Shown: in pieces, positions 46,901 to 54,199 of the stretch
Layout: every line of letters starts with the position of its first letter
Numbering within the stretch: position 1 is the first letter of the stretch
Assembly: GCA_015680685.1 (NCBI GenBank)
Contig: MNCI01015710.1
Span: 96,033-155,176, forward strand
Origin: Gnetum montanum
Taxonomy: Eukaryota; Streptophyta; Gnetopsida; Gnetales; Gnetaceae
Direction: 5' to 3'
DNA: 59,144 bases
Translations under genes and position numbers: made by a program
The notes under the pieces: generated by a model
What the model saw: only the letters and a program-made list of their open reading frames with translations
What the model was told of the DNA's origin: nothing
The model's database searches: none

Positions 46901-49891
46901 ATGTATAAGTAAACCTATCCTTATAGGCCCACTAATATGATAAAGCATTATGTTCAATAATTGTATATATTCTTGCAAGACCATTGTGTAAACAAATTCA
47001 GAACAGTCATCTTGGAAGACCACTATTTAAAACTAGAAAAGTCATTTAATACATGAAGTGACAATAATATGCTTTGTTCTTGCATTTTCCAGCTTTTAAA
47101 AATAAAAAGAAAGAAAATACAGTTGTCTTACTCATAAATACACCATGTTCAAACGCAAGGCTGACAGAAGTTACTTTTATCATCATTTTTAGTGAGAAGC
47201 TATATGCTTAAACGTGAAATGGTCAAGCATAATTCCAGTTTTAGTACAAATTCAATTGTGCCTTGTTAGCACTTAACAAAAATACACAAAATGGCTCCGT
47301 TGCATTGGGTGTTGTTCATTTTTTTTTTCTTTTTCTTAATGTTTCCAAATTTTATACAGGGCCTACTTCAAGATGGTAGTATGTCTTAGCTAAGCAGAAT
47401 TGTAAACTCTCACCTACATTGATATTAAACATACTTAGGAACAATAAGAATGGGAAATAGGATAAGGCCCCAGCAAAGAAAAATAATAGAATAGAATGGC
47501 ATCCTAAGATTGTGCAAGCAACTACTGGAAATCATAAGTTTTCCATTTACTTTTATAAAAACAAAAATCATGAAACTGGATAAAAATGTAAAATTTAACA
47601 AAGTGGTAGGGTAAACCAAAAACTAGAATTAGTCAGTTAAATGATATTACAACCTGGCACATTTTTATGTTGACTTTGGTTTTCCTAAGAGAACTGGCAA
47701 ACTCCATTTCCTGCAAATTACATATAGATAAATGAATAAGTAAATTTAATTACACATTATTTAATGCAAACCCACAAATATACTGCAAGAATTGCCCAAA
47801 AATGAACAAAATGTTTGGAAATCCTCAGAAACTAAAATTTTTATAATAAACAGATAATTGCCTCCAAGTGTTGTGAAGAAAGCACTCCCTCCAACTTTTG
47901 TAAATCACGATAATACAAGGAGTCATGGTCTTCACGAAAGCTTTGAAAGAAAGAGCGTGCTGGGGAAGATGATTAAAGTTGTTAGGACAGAAAAATAGTG
48001 CTGGGGAAGCAGATAAAAGAATATAATATAAAATGACAAAAAAGTAAAGGAAATCATCTGCTTTCATGCATCTATTAAATGCAGATATTTTCTTGAATCA
48101 TACCTTCCTGAGTGTGGCCCTTTGAAATAAGATCCATAAAACAGTGGAGGAAAACAGGATATAGGACACGAAGCAACTCATGCTGCATATACAAGTGGTA
48201 AGCATCATTACCACAAAATTACATACATCAAGTGTTACGAAGTTATCACTTTCAACCATAGATTCTCAAAAATGTCACTGAGCTTCAAATGAGTAAGAGG
48301 CCACATGTGACACTACTACGAGGCATATCTACCCAATTCCTGGAAATTTTTGCATGAATTGCTTCTGTTTCTAACTCAATGAAGCATTTTGGAAGAGCTA
48401 AACAATAACCCAAGGATCAGAAATCAACCTTAACAGACAATAATTCCAATTTAGAATATTAAGTAATTCAGAAGATAGTTTACAAAATCATAAATGTTAC
48501 TTAAAATATTAGCATTTGTTAATTTGCTTCAGTAGCCAACACACAAAAAGTGCTGCATACGAATTCCAATACAAAATTGCTACTGAATAACATTGAAGAT
48601 GCATAGGTATGCATGTAGATAGTTTCAAATAGATATATATTCACTCAGTTTAACTATCATTTACACCCATATATTCCATGGTGTTTTAAAATTGTAAATG
48701 AAAACGAAGCTGCGTTAAGTAAAATACAGTCCAGTGAACTAAGGACTTGAACAACACTAATGTTCATTAATGAGGCCCTCTTTTCAGAAATCAGATTGTT
48801 TATTAACATAAATATTAAGTTATTTCTTATAAAATCAACGGTATGTCAAAACATGTTTCATAAGAAATATGGAAGAACATGTACAAAGTTACGATTTGAC
48901 TTCGAATCAAAACATCAGCAGGTTAAGTGTTATCGAATTTGGCATTGATGCTCACAACTAACAAGTAACAAACATTTAAAAAGCCATCTTTACATATTCA
49001 TGTGTATTTCAGAAGGCATGAATCAAACACGGAATAGAAAAACATTACTTTGAAGCTAATACATATTCGCAATAATGACTTGAAACCATGGATAGCTTCA
49101 TCTTAGAAACATTTACAAAAGGTCTACCAAAAAGCATGCCTGAGGCTATCTAAGTCGATGGAACTCCTAATTTCAGGTTTGCTATTATTTTTCATATTAG
49201 GTAAATAAAATTGTGGAACTTTCTTCGTTCAGTACCTAAAGTGTTACTTATGCTATGCAATATTTGTATCCCTTGTAACGAAAACTTTCTTAGATTTTAC
49301 AGGTTATAGAAGCAAATCTGACCAACATAAAAAAACAATGAAAATTTTAATAGGGACATAGAGATCATAATACTTATAATTTATACCCCTATTCATGCGT
49401 AAATGCTGAACATTAACGGTGTACACATAGAAGAGATTACATGAGAAATGATACGTATCATTAAGTAATATAAACCATAAGAACAATGTTTACACTGCAC
49501 AAAAACATCATTCTTTAGGACTTTCTAATTACAAGTTTCACTTTCAGTAATTAATATAATTGCATTAATAACGTTCAAGATATGAAACACGAAAATTGTA
49601 CCTTATAAGAATCCAAAGAATTGTATGCCCAGGACCTTAGTTTGCTATATTCTTCTGTGTATTTAGCAGCATAATTCTCAAACCTGACAAGTCAAAAATG
49701 CAGCAACATTTCCAACAGAGAATCTCAAAAACGGAGAGCAAAACAAGGGCTATTCAACTTGTGTCAGAAACTCACGCATTAAGAGATTTGGTGTTCTGGA
49801 GTTCTTCCTGCAGGGATTGTAGTCGTGCTTGGCTGAATCCCTTCATCTTGAGATACGCCATTACTTCCTTCTGAATATCTTCTTCCTCCAT
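25927..49891 (-). CDS. TAF5: TAF5, transcription initiation factor TFIID subunit 5 (19 exons)
   Basis: Joined exons (minus): 49891-49776, 49683-49602, 48182-48104, 47959-47862, 47710-47654, 46589-46502, 46368-46259, 45452-45363, 32673-32525, 30869-30759, 30637-30568, 30502-30454, 28298-28143, 28051-27975, 27619-27503, 26738-26473, 26333-26238, 26143-26071, 25980-25927. They sum to 1,938 nt, 645 residues, close to the length of other plant TAF5 proteins, with no internal stop. Domains: LisH about 5-37, TAF5 NTD2 about 50-185, acidic/lysine-rich linker 211-290, six WD40 repeats about 319-591 with GH...WD dipeptides (for example [31 protein letters not shown]), and a last strand set ending [16 protein letters not shown]5 is a scaffold subunit of TFIID in the nucleus; NTD2 supports complex assembly and the propeller holds histone-fold TAFs. 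The start is chosen because it opens the LisH and has a good context (AAGATGG). Confidence 0.95.
26071..26143 (-). CDS. TAF5: TAF5 exon 18
   Basis: Residues 604-628, [20 protein letters not shown] then YTLR. Acceptor GCTAG, donor GTAAG. Confidence 0.9.
26238..26333 (-). CDS. TAF5: TAF5 exon 17
   Basis: Residues 572-603, [20 protein letters not shown] then [11 protein letters not shown], blade 6. Acceptor GGCAG, donor AA|GTAATC. Confidence 0.93.
26473..26738 (-). CDS. TAF5: TAF5 exon 16
   Basis: Residues 484-571, the largest exon. [51 protein letters not shown] and [13 protein letters not shown]: blades 4 and 5 and the start of 6, almost invariant in TAF5. Donor AG|GTTTAA. Confidence 0.95.
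27185..27290 (-). repeat. tRNA-derived SINE candidate in TAF5 intron 15
   Basis: On the minus strand TTGGTTAAGACTTGTGACG is followed by TCTAGGTTCAATTGC, resembling the A and B boxes of RNA polymerase III promoters. No tail or flanking duplication was identified. Confidence 0.35.
27503..27619 (-). CDS. TAF5: TAF5 exon 15
   Basis: Residues 445-483, [20 protein letters not shown] and [11 protein letters not shown], blade 3 and start of blade 4. Donor GTAAG, phase 0 at both ends. Confidence 0.93.
27975..28051 (-). CDS. TAF5: TAF5 exon 14
   Basis: Residues 419-444, [20 protein letters not shown] and PVWDVQ, end of blade 2 and start of blade 3. Acceptor TGCAG, donor GTACC. Confidence 0.93.
28143..28298 (-). 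CDS. TAF5: TAF5 exon 13
   Basis: Residues 367-418, from [12 protein letters not shown] through [20 protein letters not shown] and ILSASADST, second WD40 blade. The acceptor is the weakest in the gene (CTACCTGTGAAG); it is fixed by phase with exon 12 but could be misplaced by a few residues. Confidence 0.85.
28800..29530. repeat. Dispersed repeat, copy 2, in TAF5 intron 12
   Basis: The block 29135-29500 matches 24117-24480, including GACTAACCAATAGGGAAAAT. It is less similar at both ends. It explains part of the 2.2-kb intron 12. Confidence 0.75.
30105..30278 (-). repeat. tRNA-derived SINE candidate in TAF5 intron 12
   Basis: Minus strand reads GGCATAGTTTACTTGGTTAG then AGCACGTCATAGGTTTGATCC. 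This closely follows a tRNA head (TAGCTCAGTTGGTTAGAGC and GGTTCGATCC), with A-box and B-box in the proper order. It lacks a foldable acceptor stem, so it is a SINE head and not a tRNA gene. Confidence 0.5.
30454..30502 (-). CDS. TAF5: TAF5 exon 12
   Basis: Residues 351-366, [17 protein letters not shown] small exon separated from exon 11 by only 65 bp. The variable loop between blades 1 and 2. Confidence 0.85.
30568..30637 (-). CDS. TAF5: TAF5 exon 11
   Basis: Residues 327-350, [20 protein letters not shown], first WD40 blade. Acceptor GTTAG, donor GTAAC. Confidence 0.92.
30698..30720 (+). repeat. Poly-A tract in TAF5 intron 10
   Basis: About 23 A in a row on plus (poly-T in the transcript), about 60 bp upstream of exon 11's acceptor on the transcribed strand; it may act as part of the pyrimidine-rich stretch of intron 10. 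Confidence 0.8.
30759..30869 (-). CDS. TAF5: TAF5 exon 10
   Basis: Residues 290-326, [20 protein letters not shown] then [15 protein letters not shown], leading into the first WD40 repeat. Acceptor TGCAG, donor GTATTT. Confidence 0.92.
30870..32524 (-). other. TAF5 intron 9, no embedded gene seen
   Basis: 1.66 kb of AT-rich sequence. A tRNA-like stretch near 31870-31935 (minus) resembles the SINE candidates elsewhere in the gene, but too weakly to call separately. Confidence 0.5.
32525..32673 (-). CDS. TAF5: TAF5 exon 9
   Basis: Residues 241-289 plus two bases. Lysine-rich linker containing [18 protein letters not shown] and [10 protein letters not shown], as in plant TAF5. Acceptor TACAG, donor AT|GTACTT. 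The frame track's longer protein reads past the donor. Confidence 0.88.
33240..33404 (+). repeat. tRNA-derived SINE candidate in TAF5 intron 8
   Basis: GATAGTAGAGTGCTTATTTC then GTAGGTTCAGACCTGGG gives A-box-like and B-box-like sequences about 40 bp apart. It ends where the LINE poly-A tail (poly-T on plus) begins. Confidence 0.4.
33407..33442 (+). repeat. LINE poly-A tail (poly-T on plus)
   Basis: About 36 bases, nearly all T with three C, at the 3' end of the antisense LINE. Confidence 0.8.
34900..35280 (-). pseudogene. zf-RVT domain of the intron-8 LINE
   Basis: Frame of 125 codons: [60 protein letters not shown]. This is the zf-RVT consensus (P/E-K-V-K-x-F-L-W, L-x-x-R-G, C-P-x-C, E-x-x-x-H-x-x-x-x-C). 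Frame intact over this part. Confidence 0.85.
35281..36980 (-). pseudogene. Reverse transcriptase of the intron-8 LINE
   Basis: Reads [20 protein letters not shown] and GDKNTWFSF (pre-RT block), then WPVEFFRAH, a [20 protein letters not shown] motif near 36070-36110, and HYADDDYFC near 35925-35945. The Y-A-D-D catalytic box is intact in sequence, but frameshifts near 36330, 36500 and 35900 break the protein. It is one of the better preserved RTs in the window. Confidence 0.85.
36981..37567 (-). pseudogene. Endonuclease C-terminal half of the intron-8 LINE
   Basis: Reads [10 protein letters not shown] near 37530-37560, then [14 protein letters not shown] and [14 protein letters not shown] near 37270-37350. 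These are the D-F-N and S-D-H motifs of the L1 endonuclease. The N-terminal half with the catalytic N and E is absent through truncation. Confidence 0.82.
37605..37856 (+). repeat. 126-bp tandem duplication
   Basis: The unit starting CATTGATACATCACTTTTGG at 37605 recurs at 37731. The two copies differ at few positions (for example AGTTGTACTTT against AGTTGTGCTTT). It lies between the LINE 5' end and the copia element. Confidence 0.92.
37866..38165 (+). repeat. 5' LTR of the copia element (partial)
   Basis: Homologous to the first half and the middle of 41952-42590; similarity is lost after the CTGTGGTTTTT block, probably by deletion. Confidence 0.65.
38459..38860 (+). pseudogene. copia gag end and protease
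   Basis: One open frame of 126 codons. [20 protein letters not shown] and [13 protein letters not shown] correspond to the UBN2-type gag motif; [20 protein letters not shown] is the copia protease region with the catalytic D-S-G intact. A large deletion joins gag to protease directly, since the zinc knuckle is missing. Confidence 0.8.
38930..39860 (+). pseudogene. copia integrase remnant
   Basis: [10 protein letters not shown] and FCRGCEV followed by KSRR give the H-H-C-C zinc finger. [12 protein letters not shown] near 39556-39590 equals the T-P-Q-x-N-G-x-A-E-R box holding the catalytic glutamate. [19 protein letters not shown] is the C-terminal G-Y-D/K-G-Y-R motif. Many stops and frame changes lie between them. 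Confidence 0.78.
39897..40620 (+). pseudogene. copia reverse transcriptase remnant
   Basis: [20 protein letters not shown] (usual SPDAxKWxxAMxEEmxSL), then [20 protein letters not shown] near 40235-40290, and LLYVDNMLV-like near 40388-40415 where Y-V-D-D should stand: the second D is changed to [21 protein letters not shown] follows. Part of the palm between about 40120 and 40190 is deleted. Confidence 0.82.
41240..41870 (+). pseudogene. copia RNase H remnant
   Basis: [15 protein letters not shown] at 41545-41595 is the copia RNase H signature (S-S-T-E-A-E-Y-x-A). [20 protein letters not shown] then [13 protein letters not shown] gives the terminal H-I-D-x-R-Y-H-F-I-R...D-x-x-T-K-x-L motif. 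Frame changes separate the two. Confidence 0.82.
41952..42590 (+). repeat. 3' LTR of the copia element, with internal 171-bp duplication
   Basis: Begins TGCTAAAATGAAG after the purine tract. The block GATTGGGCTTGTGTGTCTCT at 42112 recurs at 42283, so about 171 bp is present twice, which the 5' LTR does not show. Confidence 0.7.
42950..43610 (-). pseudogene. RTE-type LINE fragment in TAF5 intron 8
   Basis: Minus strand reads a [10 protein letters not shown]-stop-KNKGDI block near 43540-43580 and [10 protein letters not shown] near 43460-43500 (RT N-terminal blocks), then jumps to [20 protein letters not shown] and [20 protein letters not shown] at 43230-43390, the 3' end of the same type of RT. 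The middle part with the catalytic box is deleted. The motif wording matches the scrap at 895-1470, so both come from the same clade. Confidence 0.75.
43620..45360 (-). other. Remaining 5' part of TAF5 intron 8
   Basis: AT-rich, no gene seen. Short tRNA-like B-box sequences occur at about 43665-43700 (minus, CATAGGTTCAATTC) and 43975-44035 (plus), probably SINE fragments. Confidence 0.45.
45363..45452 (-). CDS. TAF5: TAF5 exon 8
   Basis: Residues 211-240, [20 protein letters not shown] and an acidic end (GDAEDGK). Likely a charged helical linker. Phase 0 at both ends. It precedes the 12.7-kb intron 8. Confidence 0.88.
45453..46258 (-). other. TAF5 intron 7
   Basis: No gene seen. Near 45895-45930 the minus strand has CAAGTCAGAGGTTCAATCC, similar to the SINE B-box regions elsewhere in this gene. 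Confidence 0.4.
46259..46368 (-). CDS. TAF5: TAF5 exon 7
   Basis: Residues 174-210, [20 protein letters not shown] and onward to QKEIRWG, the end of NTD2 and start of the linker. Donor GTAAGT inside a run of six G. Confidence 0.92.
46502..46589 (-). CDS. TAF5: TAF5 exon 6
   Basis: Residues 145-173, [20 protein letters not shown] then [12 protein letters not shown]2. Acceptor TGTAG, donor GTCAG. Confidence 0.92.
46590..47653 (-). other. TAF5 intron 5
   Basis: 1.06 kb, AT-rich, no embedded element recognised. Confidence 0.5.
47654..47710 (-). CDS. TAF5: TAF5 exon 5
   Basis: Residues 126-144, [22 protein letters not shown]2. Exactly 57 nt, in phase 0 at both ends, so skipping it would not shift the frame. 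Acceptor TGCAG, donor GTTGT. Confidence 0.92.
47862..47959 (-). CDS. TAF5: TAF5 exon 4 (GC donor)
   Basis: Residues 93-125, [20 protein letters not shown] then [11 protein letters not shown]. The next exon continues EMEFASSL as in the family, which forces the donor to be GAG|GCAATT at 47861. This is a GC instead of GT splice donor; the nearest GT (about 10 bp on) breaks frame. Confidence 0.88.
48104..48182 (-). CDS. TAF5: TAF5 exon 3
   Basis: Residues 67-92, [23 protein letters not shown]2. Acceptor TGCAG, donor GTATG. Confidence 0.93.
48183..49601 (-). other. TAF5 intron 2
   Basis: 1.42 kb, AT-rich, no embedded element recognised. Confidence 0.5.
49602..49683 (-). CDS. TAF5: TAF5 exon 2
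   Basis: Residues 39-66, including [20 protein letters not shown], the highly conserved entry to NTD2. Acceptor CAG at 49686-49684, donor GTACA. Confidence 0.93.
49776..49891 (-). CDS. TAF5: TAF5 exon 1 (start codon, LisH)
   Basis: Residues 1-38 plus two bases. Begins [20 protein letters not shown], a LisH motif (helix, then LKxxGF/Y). Donor GTGAG at 49775. A longer overlapping frame on the same strand is in another phase and is not used. Confidence 0.93.
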
Positions 49892-49990
49892 CTTCGCACT
49901 GTACCAGATTTTCGCCTCCCTCTCTACGTACTGAACCTGAACTCAACACAGCAGTACAGCCATTACTACTTTGATTTGCAGCATAGTCTT

Positions 49991-50000
49991 GCATATATAG
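49991..50000 (-). promoter_or_regulatory. TAF5: Candidate TATA box of TAF5
   Basis: Minus strand CTATATATGC, about 100 bp upstream of the start codon. Initiation 25-35 bp downstream would give a 5' leader of about 70 nt. A six-codon upstream frame (MAVLLC, 49963-49943) would be included only if transcription starts at or above 49963. Confidence 0.4.
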
Positions 50001-50124
50001 TCCACGACAAGGAATAAGCGTGGTTAAATACGAAAATATGCTGGCCATCTATCCGTGTAATTAACAATGAGGTGTTATTTTACTGGTATGGGTCTTGGCT
50101 TGGGCACCAGGACAATGAAGTGTT

Positions 50125-50295
50125 TGGCCTAGTGGCGTGAGTCTTGGCCTGATAACCAAGATCTTTAGTTCAATTCTATTAGGCATTAAGTTAAAAATTT
50201 CTATAAATCTTGAGGTGTCCAATATAACTAATCTCAGCAATCAAAAAAATAAAAAATAGGATCAAACTCCCTAGAAAAAATAAAAATAAATAAAT
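50125..50295 (+). repeat. tRNA-derived SINE candidate, copy 1
   Basis: TGGCCTAGTGGCGTGAG resembles an A box and TAGTTCAATTCTATTAGG a B box about 35 bp on. The body (TTTCTATAAATCTTGAGGTG) is shared with the copy about 350 bp downstream, and an A-rich (AATAAATA) tail follows. Confidence 0.55.
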
Positions 50296-50479
50296 ACATG
50301 CATAAATGAAGAGGTTAAAAAGAGCACCCTATATAGCAAAAGACGTGAAAATGTTTTGTTTTTGGGACAGATGGAATCACCTAAGAAAAGTGTATTTTAA
50401 AATAAATTACATGGACGATCATCATCATCCTAGCCTTGTCCCAACAAAATAGGGAAATTACATGAACAATGATTATGGT

Positions 50480-50610
50480 GTTAAGGACTCATGATTTGAA
50501 AGCTTCAAGTTATGGGTTCAATTCCGATGGGCAATGTTGAGTCATAAAGTTCTAATTGGACTATATATCTTGGGGTGTGCCTATATTACAATCATTTTAG
50601 ATTCCATCTT
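50480..50610 (+). repeat. tRNA-derived SINE candidate, copy 2
   Basis: GTTATGGGTTCAATTCCGATGGGC (split: B box GGTTCAATTCC) then ACTATATATCTTGGGGTGTG matches the body of copy 1. The A-box part is less clear. Confidence 0.5.
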
Positions 50611-51893
50611 GCACCCACTTGTGCCCCACTCCCCACCACCCCACTCCTCCCACACCCACACCACACCAACTCCCCCTCGGCCATCCTTCTTTTGGACCGT
50701 CATTAAAAATTTTTAAAGGAATCAATCCTCCTCCAAATATGAAATGAAACTAAAGCTTTATTACATCTAAAGACCTATAGGATCTATTAGACAAATATTA
50801 CATTTTCATGAAAAATAAAGATAAATAGACTTTACAAATTGACTAAGTACTAATAAGGGCAACAAAACCAAATCATACAAATTTGTTGCTTTAACAGTAT
50901 AACGTTGTTTCAAATGGGTAGTCACAATACAAGAAAGAAGATTTTGTTTAGTGGATTTGATATTTCTTTAGCAAGTCTATTTGAAATTACAAGTAATGTC
51001 ACCAAAATTAGCAGGTGATCCTTTAAGTAGATCCACCACTTATTTGTCATTCTATGAGTTACTTGATGATTTAAATGAATACATTACTAAAGAAATTTCT
51101 AAAAGGTACATTTTCGTGTAAATTCTGGGTTATTTACCTCATTCATTAAGGGTTTTTTCACTCATTTAAATCTAGTTTGCAAAGGTTGAGAATTGGATGT
51201 TGTCCATGCACATTATATATCAAACTCATTTTTGTTGGTAGAATTTATTGATTTGGCAATAGTTTCTAAGGTCCTTAATATTGGTATTTTCAATCAAGTG
51301 TCATGCTTTATTAATTATTCAAAAATGAACTCCCTCATTTAATCCAGCATATCCTAAATTTCAAAAGATTCCTTGATTTGTTGAATTACCAAATCTTCCA
51401 TTGACTTTTCAAAAAAGTTGAAAGGAATATTGTCTTTTGATTCAACCAATCAAGCATTTTGAAATCCTAGCTATAGCTAATGGCTTTTGTAGAATTCAAT
51501 ATATAATTAAGGCTGATCTTAATTTGCTTAAGCAAGAAACTCTTTTACATGCTAGCAAAATTAATTATGTGCAGAAAGTTGTTTATTACAATCTTTCAAA
51601 GTCATGTCACTATTGTCATTGAGAGAGTCATATGTTTGATTCATGTGCTTTTGTACTACATAAAAAGGCTATGCAAGCACATTAGCACCAAACTACTACA
51701 AACACTACTAAGGTTTCTTCTACAAATGTTGTAGATCTTGCTAGTGTTTTTTCTATAAATGCTATAGATCCTACAAAGATTTTTTCTATTAACGTTTCAA
51801 TAGTTTGCCCACTCTTTTCTTTTATTATTATTCAACAAAATGTACCTTTGAGGAAGGTTCTAATCAAATCAATTTCAAAGAATTCTTTAATGA

Positions 51894-51898
51894 CTAAG
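51894..51898 (+). repeat. Target-site duplication CTAAG, left copy
   Basis: Identical to 52616-52620. Confidence 0.85.
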
Positions 51899-52615
51899 TG
51901 ATGAGTGGCGAGGTACCCCTACACTCAACCATACGAAACGAGCGTCGCACACGCGATCCGGTCGAACTCCGCAGATGGACTAGTTGTAGCACCTAGATAG
52001 TTAGCCTTAGGTCGCAGTTCCCTGTCTTCCCACCTAGACTAGTTTTGCATATGTCACGTATGGTTTAGTCTAGATGAGGTGTATGATGTGTTCTAATTCT
52101 AACGTTACTCCTGATGGCAGTGGAAAATAATACTAACTAAACTAAACTAGGAGGAAAAGGGCAAGAAAATCTAATCTAACCTAAGTGCGACTAGCAACCG
52201 ATTCCTTGACTAGCCGTACACACCCGTGGGCGCTCGTAGCCAAGTCGTACTCACACCGCGCTACGAAAGCAATAAATAACAAATGAATAAACTAAGTGAA
52301 TGCTAAAATGATGAAGTAATCTCGATCTTTATTACCGGTCATGTGCGTGTCCAAGTACGGCACACTCGAATAAAGACACCGTACAATCACATTCACCACA
52401 CTGCGGGCAGACACGGGAAAATTCTAACTCTGGAGGGATCAAACTGCCAAAGCTTCACTACACTAAAACTGGGATGTGAAATGAGGGAGAGCCGCCTCTT
52501 ATTTATAGAAATTGCGGCTACGCGATATCGCGACCCATGATATATCGCGGCCCATGATATAACGTGGGTGCCTTAACGCGACCGCTAGCAACATGAGCAA
52601 TTTCATGTCTCATCA
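51899..52615 (-). repeat. Solo LTR, GATATC-palindrome family, copy 2
   Basis: 717 bp with ends TGATGAG...CTCATCA and CTAAG on both sides. Read on the minus strand it has TATAAATAAGAGGCGGCTCTCC, as in copy 1, about 110 bp from the LTR start, preceded by CGCGATATCGCG, CGCGATATATC and TTATATCATGGGCCGCG. The polyadenylation region with AATAAAGA follows in the same orientation. It is far more similar to copy 4 (59023-59144) than to copy 1 or 3. Confidence 0.87.
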
Positions 52616-53011
52616 CTAAGGATACACAAGTACTTGTTCCCAAGGTCTCACAAGAATATGTTGTTAATTTAGATTATTTCCAAATGGTTTTTCATAATAA
52701 AAAACATCAAAGAAATCTATCCATTAGTGATTGCATTCCAAATCTTCAGAATGAACAACATGCTTAAGATATTTTAATTCCCAATAATTCATTTGTAGCT
52801 ATTGGTTAAGATATGAAGATAATATCTTCTGATAATGTTGATTCTCTTGATAAGGCAGGGGTCTCCTCCTCCTCTATTTAATGTTAACCTTTTTATTGAA
52901 TATATAATTTCCTACCCTAGAGTGGTGTAGGGACACCTCTTCCAATCCCCTTTGCTTCTTTCCTATGTTTGTGTTTGCACATTTTGGGCTTAAAGTAGAT
53001 GTCTTGGAAGG

Positions 53012-53935
53012 TGATGAGTGACGAGGTACCCCTACGCTCAACCATACGAATCACGAAGTGTTCATGTGCGATCTAATCGAATTCCACGAACTTTGTCATT
53101 TCCAGTGCACTAGCCCTTTAGGAAGTGAATCTAGCCTTAAGGTCAATCGTTGTCTTCCCAATTACACTTGTGACATTCGTTGGTATGGTTAAGTGTAACT
53201 AAGGCATTCAATTTTTATCATTTTTATGTTTTATAGTTGGGTGCTTAAAATGTAGATAAAAAAGGAATTTGATTAACTAATTAATTGATCCTAACATAAG
53301 TATTTGTTCCCACTTCCCATACACGTCCTAAACCCACATATCCGCTACTGGGTGACCAAGCACTACGCTATTGGGCGTACCAAGTAATAACACTGCTGGG
53401 ATTACCAAGTGAATACGTGTTATGGTCGAAGCAGTCATACTTACGTGTGTAATCTATCTCACTTAATTGCTTCATTAATGTAATAACTAGAAAATATTTA
53501 ATAACTAATTAAAAGAATTTAATAAATAATTGGAAATAGTAAATGAATAAATAAAATAGCTAATTTATCCAAAGTGTTGCAAGGTTTATCAGAAAGCTTG
53601 TCTTTATTGCCACACACACTGTCATGCTCAAGTACAACAATGCTCGAATAAAGATCCGTACACTCAATGACTCTTGCTACGGGCACTCGAAGGAAAAATT
53701 CTAACTTGTAAATAGAAAAAATGCAAGAGCTCTACTACAATTACAATCTACTTATGTCACAAATGTGGCTGCAAGTGAGTATTTATAGCCAAAAATCAAG
53801 AAAATCGACATTGCGTCGATGGGGCCTTGTCAACACATGGTAAGATGCATCAATTAGGCCTCATTGATGAGGCCTAATCGATGAGGCCATGTCGACAAGG
53901 CCTCATCAATGCAGCCAACTTAATGCGACTCATCA
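53012..53935 (-). repeat. LTR of the same family, copy 3 (variant U3)
   Basis: 924 bp, starting TGATGAGTGACGAGGTACCCCT and ending GCGACTCATCA on plus, homologous to copy 2 at the U5 side. The TATA (minus GCTATAAATACTC) is about 150 bp from the end. In place of GATATC palindromes the U3 has TCGATGAGGCC-type repeats. The five bases on its two sides differ (GAAGG, TACCT), so it is not a simple solo LTR. A purine-rich GTGGAGGTA abuts it on the minus strand, fitting a 3' LTR whose internal part lies at higher coordinates. Confidence 0.75.
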
Positions 53936-54199
53936 TACCTCCACAATTGAATGAAAACTCATCCTCAAGTTCTATTACAAAATTTGAAAGGTATGGGATT
54001 TTTGATTGACTTTTCTTCACACAAAACAAATTGGTAGATGTGACAAAAAGTGGAGTCTATGGATCAACACATTATAGAAAAAAAATGAAAGTGTTTAGGA
54101 CACAAAATTGAAAACCATGATTCAACTCTTCAAAATTGAACAACAGGTTCCTTGATGATGTGAAGCTTTGTTAGAGAAGATCAAATGATCCTAGGCAAT

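Larger units (their letters stand above)
50950..52770 (+). pseudogene. LINE ORF1 fragment, split by a solo LTR
   Basis: The frame gives FCRIQYIIKADLNLLKQETL, VQKVVYYNLSKSCHYCH-stop-ESHMFDSC near 51555-51650: a basic linker and a C-x2-C-x4-H-x4-C zinc knuckle with one stop, as in DUF4283-type LINE ORF1 proteins. The frame reaches SKNSLMTK at 51898 and, if the 717-bp LTR and one target duplication are removed, continues DTQVLVPKVSQEYVVNLDYF. Upstream parts are too decayed to assign. An LTR-element gag is the alternative. Confidence 0.55.

Noticed and set aside
49779-50048. 89-codon frame over the TAF5 start as the gene's N terminus
   Set aside because: It is in another phase, begins upstream of the likely TATA box and has no similarity; the LisH frame starting at 49891 fits TAF5 and splices in phase to exon 2.
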